DNA of 53,999 nt from Acidovorax sp. (GTDB lineage: Bacteria; Pseudomonadota; Gammaproteobacteria; Burkholderiales; Burkholderiaceae_C): assembly GCA_030692685.1 (NCBI GenBank), contig JAUXZO010000217.1, positions 1 to 53,999 on the forward strand. Reading direction: 5' to 3'. A program made the position numbers and the translations under genes. Below are positions 33,829 through 42,150 of the stretch, piece after piece. The stretch's first letter is position 1. Each line of letters starts with the position of its first letter. Under the pieces are notes generated by a model. That model was not told the DNA's origin. It saw nothing but the letters and a program-made list of their open reading frames with translations, and made no database searches.

Positions 33829-35313
33829 ATGACATTTCCCTTGAATCGACCGACCCGACCTGTGAACACCCCCGTGGTTTGTGCGGCCCCTCTGAACCTG
33901 CGCGCCGGCACCGTGCGGTTGGCATCGCTGAGCCTGGTCGTCGCGTTGCTGTCCGCATGCTCTGTCACGCCGGCGTATCAGCGCCCCGATTTGCCCCTGC
34001 CCACGGTCTTCAAGGAGGCGGGCGCCACATGGGCTCCCGCTGCACCCGCAGATGCGGTAGACCGGGGCCCCTGGTGGGAGTTGTTTGGAGACGCGGAGCT
34101 GAACCGTTTGGCCGAGCAGGTGCAGCTGTCCAACCAGAACATTGCTGCCGCAGTGGCCGCCTATGCCCAGGCGCAAGCCGTGGTGCGGCAGCAGCGTGCG
34201 GGGCTGTTTCCGTCGGTCAGTGTGTCGGGCGGTGCCACGCGATCCGGTGGCGAGGGCTCCGCCCGCTCGGGCAACGCCACACAAGCATCGCTGGGTGTGG
34301 ACTGGGCACCCGACCTGTGGGGGCGCCTGCAGAACGGCGTCAACAGTGCGCAAGCCAACGCCCAGGCCAGCGAGGCCGACCTGGCGTCTGCCCGCCTGTC
34401 TGCGGTCGGGACATTGGCTTCGGCCTACTTCCAGCTGCGGGAAGCCGATGCGGAGATCGAGCTGCTGCAGACCACGGTGGACGGGTATGTGCGCAATCTG
34501 ACCATTGCGCAGAATCGATATGCCGCAGGGGTGGTCGCGCAGACGGACGTGTTGCAGGCGCGGACCCAGTTAGCCAATGCCCGCGCTGACCTGGCCACGG
34601 TGCGCCAGAACCGGGCTCGCTTTGAGCACGCCGTGGCAGTGCTGACAGGCCAGGCGCCCGCCGCTTTTTCTTTGTCGCGGGGGCTGTGGACTGCGCAAGT
34701 GCCGGACGTACCGGTGGGCGTGCCTTCCACGCTTTTGCAGCGCCGTCCCGACATCGCTGCGGCGGAGCGTGCGGTGGCTGCGGCCAATGCGCAGATCGGC
34801 ATTCAACGCGCCGCGTACTTCCCCAATCTCAGCCTGGGCGCATCGCTGGGCAGCGGTGGTACCAGCGTGGCAGATCTGTTCAGGGCATCGACCACGGTAT
34901 GGTCGCTGGGGTTGTCGATTGCGCAGACAATTTTCGACGCAGGTGCGACGGCCGCGCGGGTTGATGAGGCGCAGGCCGCGCGCGACGGGCGTATCGCTGT
35001 CTATCGGCAGACGGTGCTGACCGCGTTCCAAACGGTGGAAGACCAGCTCACCGTGCTGCGCACGCTGCAGGAGCAAGAGCCCCTGCGCCGCGAGGCGGTC
35101 TCTGCCTCCGAGCGCACTGCGCAGCAACTGCTTAACCGCTACCGCGAAGGGCAGGTGAGCTTCACCGAGGTGGTCACAGCCCAGGCCTCGGCGCTGTCCG
35201 CACAGCGTTCGTTGTTGCAGTTGCAGGTCAACCGGCATCTGGCGGCGGTCACGCTGGTTCAGGCCTTGGGAGGCGGGTGGCAGGCGCCGTGGCAGCCTGG
35301 CCCTGGCGGATAA
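33829..35313 (+). CDS. Outer-membrane efflux lipoprotein (NodT/OprM family)
   Basis: 494 residues, start ATG 33829 with GGCGAG upstream. A signal peptide with lipobox (VALLSACSV, Cys near residue 44) indicates a lipoprotein. Two outer-membrane efflux (TolC-like) repeats follow. NodT-family motifs are PWWELFGDAELNRL, SLGVDWAPDLWGRL, VPSTLLQRRPDIAAAER and AAYFPNLSLGASLG. It is the outer-membrane channel for the MdtABC pump, 10 bp after mdtC. In Escherichia coli TolC is encoded elsewhere, so this operon is self-contained. Confidence 0.93.
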   Translation: MTFPLNRPTRPVNTPVVCAAPLNLRAGTVRLASLSLVVALLSACSVTPAYQRPDLPLPTVFKEAGATWAPAAPADAVDRGPWWELFGDAELNRLAEQVQLSNQNIAAAVAAYAQAQAVVRQQRAGLFPSVSVSGGATRSGGEGSARSGNATQASLGVDWAPDLWGRLQNGVNSAQANAQASEADLASARLSAVGTLASAYFQLREADAEIELLQTTVDGYVRNLTIAQNRYAAGVVAQTDVLQARTQLANARADLATVRQNRARFEHAVAVLTGQAPAAFSLSRGLWTAQVPDVPVGVPSTLLQRRPDIAAAERAVAAANAQIGIQRAAYFPNLSLGASLGSGGTSVADLFRASTTVWSLGLSIAQTIFDAGATAARVDEAQAARDGRIAVYRQTVLTAFQTVEDQLTVLRTLQEQEPLRREAVSASERTAQQLLNRYREGQVSFTEVVTAQASALSAQRSLLQLQVNRHLAAVTLVQALGGGWQAPWQPGPGG

Positions 35314-35341
35314 TCCACGACGGCCGCGGCATATACTCCTG

Positions 35342-35398
35342 TTTTGATAGCTGGTAGCGCTTTATATATAAGCGCTAGGGGCCATTTTGATCATATTT
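35342..35398. repeat. Dispersed hairpin repeat, copy 3 (upstream of uppP)
   Basis: TTTTGATAGCTGGTAGCGC, then TATATA, AAGCGCTAG and TTTTGATCATATTTCTGAA. It is in the spacer between the efflux lipoprotein gene and uppP, ending just before the uppP ribosome-binding site (GAAGGAG). Confidence 0.85.
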
Positions 35399-35412
35399 CT
35401 GAAGGAGTGCGC

Positions 35413-36237
35413 GTGGACGTTGTATTGCTGGTCAAGGCCGCCATCATGGGGGTCGTCGAGGGGCTGACCGAGTTTTTGCCCATTTCATCCACGGGCCACC
35501 TGATTCTGGCGGGGGCGCTGTTGGGGTTTGACGATGCCAAAGCCAAGGTGTTCGACATCGCCATCCAGACGGGCGCGATCTTCGCGGTGATCTTGGTGTA
35601 CTGGCAAAAAATTCGGGCCACATTGGTGGCCTTGCCGACCGAGCGTCAGGCGCAGCGGTTTGTGCTGAACGTGTTGATTGGCTTTTTGCCTGCGGTGGTG
35701 CTGGGCCTGCTGTTTGGCAAGGTCATCAAGGCGCACCTTTTCACCCCGGTGGTGGTGGCCAGCACGTTCATCATTGGTGGGTTCATCATCTTGTGGGCCG
35801 AGCGGCGCGCGCCGTCGGCCACCCGCATCCAGTCGGTGGACGACATGACGCCTCTCGATGCGCTCAAGGTGGGCCTGGTGCAGTGTCTGGCCATGATTCC
35901 TGGCACCAGCCGCAGCGGCTCCACCATCATTGGCGGCATGCTGTTGGGGCTGTCGCGCAAGGCGGCGACCGATTACTCGTTTTTTCTGGCCATCCCCACG
36001 CTCATCGGGGCTGGGGTTTACAGCCTGTACAAAGAGCGTGCTCTGCTGTCGGTGGCGGACATTCCGATGTTCCTCACGGGGCTGGTGTTTTCGTTCCTCA
36101 GCGCGTGGCTGTGTGTGCGCTGGTTGTTGCGCTACATCAGCACCCACAGCTTTGTGCCGTTTGCGTACTACCGCATCGTGTTCGGAATCATTGTGCTGGT
36201 CACGGCCTGGACAGGATGGGTGCAGTGGGCGGACTGA
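35413..36237 (+). CDS. uppP: Undecaprenyl-diphosphatase (UppP/BacA)
   Basis: 274 residues, GTG start at 35413 with GAAGGAG upstream; an earlier GTG (35407) lies on the Shine-Dalgarno sequence itself. It is an integral membrane enzyme that removes a phosphate from undecaprenyl diphosphate for cell-wall lipid carrier recycling. The family motifs are intact: GVVEGLTEFLPISSTGHL (about 14-31) and LAMIPGTSRSGSTI (about 160-172). Length is normal for the family. The start is directly after a dispersed hairpin repeat, so the repeat lies in the leader. Confidence 0.95.
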   Translation: MDVVLLVKAAIMGVVEGLTEFLPISSTGHLILAGALLGFDDAKAKVFDIAIQTGAIFAVILVYWQKIRATLVALPTERQAQRFVLNVLIGFLPAVVLGLLFGKVIKAHLFTPVVVASTFIIGGFIILWAERRAPSATRIQSVDDMTPLDALKVGLVQCLAMIPGTSRSGSTIIGGMLLGLSRKAATDYSFFLAIPTLIGAGVYSLYKERALLSVADIPMFLTGLVFSFLSAWLCVRWLLRYISTHSFVPFAYYRIVFGIIVLVTAWTGWVQWAD

Positions 36238-36247
36238 TAATTCAGCC

Positions 36248-37099
36248 ATGTTCCGCCCTTCGCTCTTTACTCGTCCACTTGTTGGCGTCCTTGCCTTTGC
36301 TCTGCCGCTTGTGTGCGTTTTGCCTGCGGCGCAGGCAGACGACCTCCCGAGTGCAAATGAGGAAGCCAAGGCAACACTTCACTATGCCCTGGGCGCCATC
36401 GTCAGCACCGGGCCTGACTACGCAGGGGGTGATAGCCGCAAGAACAGCCTTCGACCTGCCTGGGCGATTGAGTACGGTCGCTTTCGGCTGAGTACATCGC
36501 GAGGCAGTGCTTTCATGGGCCATGGGCTGAGGCCAAGGGAATCCGGCGCAAGCGCCACGCTCGCAGAAAGTGATCGGTTTCACCTGAGTGCGTCGCTGCG
36601 CATAGACAAAGGGCGCGACGGGTCGGACGCGCCCATTCTGGTAGGGCTCCCGTCGGTGCGTTCCACCTTGCGAGCAAGAGTCAGCGGCGGCTATGCGCTG
36701 ACAGAGCGCTGGTCTGTGGGGGCCGGTGTTTCACAGGACATATTGGGGCGTGATGGCGGCGCCCAGTTGTCTACAAGCCTGGGATACACATGGCCCGTAA
36801 CCGAGCAGACCAAAGTGACGTTTGGGGCCGGTGCCAGCTTTGGAGATCGCAAATACCTGCGCGGCCATTTCGGGGTGCCGGACGCGGGGCCTAGTCCGCT
36901 GCCCGCATTCAGTCCTGGTGTTGGGCTTTACAGCGTGGACGCTGGTGTGGAGGTGATGTCCGCCATCAATCGCCACTGGGTCGTTTTTGGTGCCGCGCGG
37001 GTGTCTCAGTTAAAGGGCGACGCACGGCGAAGCCCACTCACGATCGAGCCCACGGGTTACTCTGTGTCGTTGGGGCTGGCGTACCGCTGTTGTCGCTGA
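36248..37099 (+). CDS. MipA/OmpV family outer-membrane protein
   Basis: 283 residues with a signal peptide (ALPLVCVLPAAQA, cut near residue 30). A beta-barrel pattern of the MipA/OmpV family follows: LGAIVSTGPDYAGGDSRKN, LRPAWAIEYGRFRLS, LRARVSGGYALTERWSVGAG and a terminal GYSVSLGLAYR with an Arg end instead of the usual aromatic. MipA proteins link murein synthases and hydrolases. An 8-bp dyad around 37084-37120 followed by T's might be a weak terminator. A spacer of 163 bp without a gene follows. Confidence 0.85.
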   Translation: MFRPSLFTRPLVGVLAFALPLVCVLPAAQADDLPSANEEAKATLHYALGAIVSTGPDYAGGDSRKNSLRPAWAIEYGRFRLSTSRGSAFMGHGLRPRESGASATLAESDRFHLSASLRIDKGRDGSDAPILVGLPSVRSTLRARVSGGYALTERWSVGAGVSQDILGRDGGAQLSTSLGYTWPVTEQTKVTFGAGASFGDRKYLRGHFGVPDAGPSPLPAFSPGVGLYSVDAGVEVMSAINRHWVVFGAARVSQLKGDARRSPLTIEPTGYSVSLGLAYRCCR

Positions 37100-37262
37100 G
37101 GGCGCGCTGAGAAACAGCGGGCCAGGTTTTTGCCGACAGTGATAAGCTGCCGCTGACACACTGTTACCTGAAGCAGGGCAGCCGCGCGCGTTGCAGTCCG
37201 CACGACAAGCACGCAGTAGGGCTGCCTCAGTTGACGTCCAAATCTACTGGGTCATTCGCCGC

Positions 37263-38594
37263 ATGATGCAAGACGAACCTGAGTTGTCGCATAAATCGCC
37301 AGCAGATCGCAAGGACACATGGGCCAAGGCGGAGTTGCTGGACCTGATCTCTCAAAGCGCGGGGGCGACCATGGCCGTGGTGGACCGCAGTCTGGTCATG
37401 ATTTACGTCAATGAGGAATATTCGCGCTGGTTTGGCACCACGCCGCAGCAGTTGATCGGCAAGACACTCGTTGAGTTGTACGGCGAGCAAGATACCGCCC
37501 GTTTTCTGCCGTTTGTGGAGCGCGTGTTGCGCGGAGAGCGGGTGCAATACCAGCGCATGCTGCGCACCCCCTATGGCGTAGAGGAATGGCGCACCATTTG
37601 CCTGACGCCGTGGCACAACGCGCAAGGCGCAATCGATGGGTTCATCACCACGGCCCTCGATGTGCATGAACTGCAAGTGACCATGAACGCGCTGCGCTCC
37701 GCCAACCAGCGACTTTCGTCGCACATGGAAAACAGCCCCCTGGCGGTGGTGGAAATGGATCACAAGCTGCAATTGCTGCATTGTTCGCAGCGAGCGGTGC
37801 AGTTGATGGGGTGGCTTCATGTGGCGGGGCTGGAGGGCAGGCTGCTCACCGAGGTGCTCGCACTCGCGTTTACCGATGACAGTCTTCCGCTTGCCCTGCA
37901 ACGTCTTCAGTCTGGCGAGGAATCACAAAACCGCGCTGAGACCTGTTTCGTGCGCGAGGATGGCACCGAGGTCCACTGCGAATGGTTCAACTCCGCGCTG
38001 ACGGACGAGGGCGGCCAGGTGACCTCGATCATGGCGCTGGTGCAAGATGTTTCCGCCAAGATCCAGATCGCCCGCCAGCAGCACTACCTGGCCAACCACG
38101 ATTCATTGACGGGGTTGCTGAACCGCGCTGCGTTCCAAAGTCGCCTTGAAAAGTCTCTGGCCCAAGCGCAGCAAGACGGCGGTGCAGTGGCGTTGCTGTT
38201 TATTGATCTGGATGGATTCAAGCGCGTGAACGATACCGAAGGCCACCGTGCGGGGGACGAGGTACTGCGCATTGTTGCGACACGGATCGCCAGCACGGTG
38301 CGAGCCGGTGACACGATCGCGCGGCTGGGTGGAGATGAATTCCTGGTCATGCTGGACCGCGACGTCACCCACGATGTGACCGACAACATTGGGCACCGCA
38401 TCATCGAAGCCCTGCACCAACCCATGACAGTGGAGGGCCGCGACCTGAACATCGGCGCCAGCATTGGCGTGGCGCTCAACCCCCCGCTGGAGAGCGATAT
38501 TGAGGTGCTGATGACTCGTGCTGACCAGGCCATGTATTCGGCCAAACGCGCAGGCAAGGGGCGCTTGCACTACGCACAGGCCGTTTGCTCTTGA
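37263..38594 (+). CDS. PAS-PAS-GGDEF diguanylate cyclase
   Basis: About 443 residues. Two PAS domains (about 20-135 and 155-265) precede a GGDEF domain (about 279-440) with an intact RLGGDEFLVM active site near 354-363 and an RxxD inhibitory site (RAGD) five residues before GGDEF. It should make c-di-GMP and be product-inhibited. It has no membrane helix, so it senses cytosolic cues. The ATG at 37263 was chosen because upstream in-frame codons (from a TTG at 37191) look non-coding. It is convergent with the oxidoreductase gene at 38607. Confidence 0.9.
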   Translation: MMQDEPELSHKSPADRKDTWAKAELLDLISQSAGATMAVVDRSLVMIYVNEEYSRWFGTTPQQLIGKTLVELYGEQDTARFLPFVERVLRGERVQYQRMLRTPYGVEEWRTICLTPWHNAQGAIDGFITTALDVHELQVTMNALRSANQRLSSHMENSPLAVVEMDHKLQLLHCSQRAVQLMGWLHVAGLEGRLLTEVLALAFTDDSLPLALQRLQSGEESQNRAETCFVREDGTEVHCEWFNSALTDEGGQVTSIMALVQDVSAKIQIARQQHYLANHDSLTGLLNRAAFQSRLEKSLAQAQQDGGAVALLFIDLDGFKRVNDTEGHRAGDEVLRIVATRIASTVRAGDTIARLGGDEFLVMLDRDVTHDVTDNIGHRIIEALHQPMTVEGRDLNIGASIGVALNPPLESDIEVLMTRADQAMYSAKRAGKGRLHYAQAVCS

Positions 38595-38606
38595 TCGTTG
38601 GCGCTG

Positions 38607-40091
38607 CTACGGCGCAGGCAACGTGATGCTCTGCTGGAAGTGGAAAAAATTGCTAGGGTCGTACCGCGCCTTGGTCTGCTGCAAGCGCGGATACACAGGG
38701 CCCCAATAGGCGTTGGCAAAGTCTTTCAAGCCTGCGTCGGGGTAGTTTTGATAGACATGCCCGTTCATAAAGTCTTTGAACTGGTGCATGAACGTGGCAA
38801 GCCAAGCCTCCATCGTCTCGCGTTCCGCGGTGCTGGTCCAGAACACATCCACCACCAGATCGGCATCCACGTTGCGATGGATGAACGCGCTGTCGGCCAT
38901 GGGGTAGCGGTTGATGGCGCCGCCGTAGGGTTCGAGGTAGGCCAGCGAATAGACATTGGGTGATGTCTTGAAGAAATTGATTATTTTTTGCCAGTCCTCA
39001 GGGCTCAGTGCGGCGCTGATGTAGCCGCTGGCCTTGCTTTCGGCGGCGCCGTCGGGCAAGTTGTCTGGCAATGTGTAGGGGTGGTCTTCCAGCCAGGTGT
39101 TCATCTCCGGGTAGGTCCCCATCTTGTCCACCAGCAATTGGGCGCTGGGGATTGCCAGCAGGGGCGCAATGGCAGCAAGGCCCGCTTCGCGCGTGCCGCA
39201 GAACATGCCCTGGACCATGTACACCGGCACACCGTTTTGGTAGCCCAGGTTCATCATGTAGCCGAGTGCGTCGGGCGCGCCTGTTTTCATGAAACCACGC
39301 TGCATGAGTGTGAGCACCTGCGCGGCATGGGCCTCATCCCAGCTGATGGACCAGGCCCAGACTTCATCAAGTCGGAACATGCGGTACGTCACCTGCAGCA
39401 GCACACCAAAATTTCCACCCGTGCCGCCCCGCATGGCCCAGAAAAGATCGGGGTGCTCGTGGGCACTGGCCGTCACGATGGTGCCGTTGGCCAGCGCAAC
39501 ACGGAAAGATTCCACCAGGTCGCTTTGGATTCCGAATGCACGCGAGGTGTATCCGTAGCCACCGCCCTGCACAAAACCACCGACGCGTACATTGCCACAC
39601 GCGCCGGTGGGCACATGCCAGCCGGTGTGGTTCATGGCACCATTGAAGTGATCAAAGTCGGTGCCGGGCCGCACATGCACGCGCTGATTTGGCGGGTCAA
39701 GCACCACGCCCTGGATCTCGCTCAGGTCCACCACCATGCCGCTGTTGATGGAGTAGCCTGCCGTGCTGTGTCCACCGGATCGGACCGCAACCCACAGAGC
39801 GTAAATGCGGGCCACTGACAGGCATTCCAGTACATCGTTTTCGCAGGCGCAGTACACGATGATTTCGGGGTAGGCCTGGAATGCGGGGTTGGACTCTTGC
39901 CGGGCCTTGTTGTAGTCGGGGCTCGATGGCAGTACGACACGGCCCACCAGCTTGCTTTCTAGCGCTGCGACCGCCTCCCACGTCAGAGCTGAGCCGGGGG
40001 CGTCGCAGGCTGAATTTTGGGCTGCCAGTGATCGGAAATGCGCGACGCGCGCGTCTTTGGCAATACGGGCGGGACTTTTGCGGTGGGCCAT
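38607..40091 (-). CDS. FAD-linked oxidoreductase, BBE type
   Basis: 494 residues. A PCMH/VAO-type FAD domain carries the bicovalent attachment pattern: His in AVRSGGHSTAGYS (about residue 105) and Cys in PTGACGNVRVGGFVQGGGYG (about 165). The berberine-bridge domain is at the C-terminus (YWGPVYPRLQQTKARYDPSN). Such enzymes oxidise sugars, alkaloid-like or phenolic compounds with O2 or another acceptor. No signal peptide is seen. GAAGGA precedes the ATG. Its neighbours are signalling genes, so substrate is unknown. The 124-bp spacer upstream has no gene. Confidence 0.9.
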   Translation of the reverse strand: MAHRKSPARIAKDARVAHFRSLAAQNSACDAPGSALTWEAVAALESKLVGRVVLPSSPDYNKARQESNPAFQAYPEIIVYCACENDVLECLSVARIYALWVAVRSGGHSTAGYSINSGMVVDLSEIQGVVLDPPNQRVHVRPGTDFDHFNGAMNHTGWHVPTGACGNVRVGGFVQGGGYGYTSRAFGIQSDLVESFRVALANGTIVTASAHEHPDLFWAMRGGTGGNFGVLLQVTYRMFRLDEVWAWSISWDEAHAAQVLTLMQRGFMKTGAPDALGYMMNLGYQNGVPVYMVQGMFCGTREAGLAAIAPLLAIPSAQLLVDKMGTYPEMNTWLEDHPYTLPDNLPDGAAESKASGYISAALSPEDWQKIINFFKTSPNVYSLAYLEPYGGAINRYPMADSAFIHRNVDADLVVDVFWTSTAERETMEAWLATFMHQFKDFMNGHVYQNYPDAGLKDFANAYWGPVYPRLQQTKARYDPSNFFHFQQSITLPAP

Positions 40092-40215
40092 GGAGAACGA
40101 TCCTTCATGAAAACGCGAAGTCCCGTGTGTAACCGATGCCGTGCAATTTGACCAGTTGGCAATGGCGAGCGCTGTGCCGTTGCCTGCGTACCCACACGTG
40201 CGCGGGCCGCCGGAT

Positions 40216-42012
40216 TCAGGTCGATGACAGCGCCAGGTCGCCCGTGTTGCGACGCACGCAGAATTTGCCGCCTTGCTTGCCGGTGTACATGGCGGCGTCT
40301 GCCAGTTTGAGCAACCCTACGGCATCGTTGCTGTCATGGGGCGCAATCGCGTACCCGATGGTCAGACCCACTTGCACCGTGATATTGCCCAGTGAAAAGG
40401 GGGAACTGAAGGCATCCAGCAACTTTTGTCCCAGCTCCTGGGCCTGCTCTGGGCTGCTAAGGTGCCCGGTCATCACCACAAATTCATCACCCCCCAGTCG
40501 CGCTACCACGTCGCTCTGGCGCACGTGGCCTTGCAGGCGTCGGGTGACTGCAATCAGCAATTCGTCGCCCACGTCATGCCCATGCTTGTCGTTGACCGGC
40601 TTGAACCCATCGAGGTCCATCACATAGACCGCCAGTAACTTTTCAGGGCTGCATCGCGGTAGTGCCGATGCCAGCGCGATGTTCAGACCGCGTCGGTTGG
40701 GCAGGCCGGTCAGCGGGTCGGTGTGGGCCAGTGATCGCATCACATCGCGCTCTCGGTTGGCGTCCAGGGCCTCAGTGCGCAGCGCTTTGGTGCGCAGGCC
40801 CAATACCCGCATGAACAGCAGCATGTCGAGCGTGGCCCCAAACTGGAAAGAGTGCAGCGTCCAGAAGTTCACAGGAACCCAGCCGCGGATCACCCCAATC
40901 ACTGTGGCGGTTGCGGCAAAGTACACCAGCCATGCCATTAGCAGGCTGCTGCCCACCGGGTCGCCTTGGCGCGCGCGCCTGACGGCCCCTGGGATCCCCA
41001 TCAGCGCTGGCACCAGGCCCAGAATACTGACAATGCCGGTGATTGCACGGGTGCTGAGAACATCCAGTGCGTAGGTCATCGCCAGCACCACACACAACAC
41101 AGCGCCCCCCCGCATGGTGCGCAGCAGGCGGCTTTTGGGCAAATGGCCTGCCAGTGCCTGACCGATGAACAAAAAAGATCCGCACGTTGCCATCAAGGCA
41201 GAAAGACCCGCTGCGTGGCTCTCGACCCAAGGGTTGTCGCGCCACAGGTACTGTGTGCCAAGGCCAAACAAGTGCAAGGAGAACAACAGACTGCCCGTGA
41301 GCAAGAGCGCGTACTGTATGAAGAGAACATCCCGCAGGTTGACCCACTGGGCCAGGCTGTAGATCAGCAGGCACAGCGCCAAGCCGGTGAGGATGCCCTG
41401 CAGCATCTGCTCGTTCATGGCGCTGCTGTGCCAAGCGGTGGGCTTGTTAAAGGTGATGGGGAGCACCATGGCTCCACGGGTCTCAATGCGCAACAGCAGC
41501 GCATAGTCTTGTCCGGGCCGCATCTGCAGCGCCAGCGAATGCGAGCGGCTTCTTAGCGGTCGCTGCGAAAACGGCTGCAGGCTTCCTAGGGTGACTTGCC
41601 GCAGCACATGCCCGTCGGCCGTCAAATAAATTTCTACCCGATTGAGCACCGGGTAGTCGATGTCCAGAATCCAGATGCCATCAGAGGTGCTAGAGACTGA
41701 GATCGGAATGCGCAACCATACGGCATCGGTTTGTACACCCAGTGTGCCACCGGTCCCCGCAGGGTGCACAAACTCAGCAGTGCGTGCCAGCATGTCCTGT
41801 ACTGACAGCGTGCGCGAAGGGTCGGCGAGCATGGCAACCGCCGGCCAGACCTCAGCAGTCGGCACGTCGTCATGCAACTCCAGGGTCTCCGTGGTTGCTC
41901 GGGCATCGGTGCATTCCAAAAGCAGGATTAGCAGCAAAACGCACCCCACTATCCAGCGCCTGAATAGCGTTGGCAGGATTTGCCACGAAGGTTGGGGGAG
42001 TGCGGTATTCAT
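40216..42012 (-). CDS. 7TMR-DISM diguanylate cyclase (paralogue A)
   Basis: 598 residues. A signal peptide/first helix is followed by a periplasmic 7TMR-DISM extracellular domain (about 40-180), seven membrane helices (about 190-400) and a GGDEF domain (about 425-590). The active site RLGGDEF (about 505-511) is intact, and RQSD five residues before it forms a product-inhibition I-site. Start ATG 42012; an upstream extension is not coding-like. It is clearly paralogous to the protein from 42151-43935 (LQGHVR, DPLTGLPNRRGLN, VMDLDGFKPVND). Likely a sensor of an extracellular cue controlling c-di-GMP. Confidence 0.93.
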   Translation of the reverse strand: MNTALPQPSWQILPTLFRRWIVGCVLLLILLLECTDARATTETLELHDDVPTAEVWPAVAMLADPSRTLSVQDMLARTAEFVHPAGTGGTLGVQTDAVWLRIPISVSSTSDGIWILDIDYPVLNRVEIYLTADGHVLRQVTLGSLQPFSQRPLRSRSHSLALQMRPGQDYALLLRIETRGAMVLPITFNKPTAWHSSAMNEQMLQGILTGLALCLLIYSLAQWVNLRDVLFIQYALLLTGSLLFSLHLFGLGTQYLWRDNPWVESHAAGLSALMATCGSFLFIGQALAGHLPKSRLLRTMRGGAVLCVVLAMTYALDVLSTRAITGIVSILGLVPALMGIPGAVRRARQGDPVGSSLLMAWLVYFAATATVIGVIRGWVPVNFWTLHSFQFGATLDMLLFMRVLGLRTKALRTEALDANRERDVMRSLAHTDPLTGLPNRRGLNIALASALPRCSPEKLLAVYVMDLDGFKPVNDKHGHDVGDELLIAVTRRLQGHVRQSDVVARLGGDEFVVMTGHLSSPEQAQELGQKLLDAFSSPFSLGNITVQVGLTIGYAIAPHDSNDAVGLLKLADAAMYTGKQGGKFCVRRNTGDLALSST

Positions 42013-42150
42013 GGGGCTCAGTCGCTCAGGCAGTGCAGAACGACAGCACGGATTTGGCACGCGGTGACCGCAGCGTGCATGGCGCGAAGCGGATAGACGC
42101 AGCGGGCAGGGGGATTGAATGGGCGGGTAGTCCGTTGCATGGATGTACCT

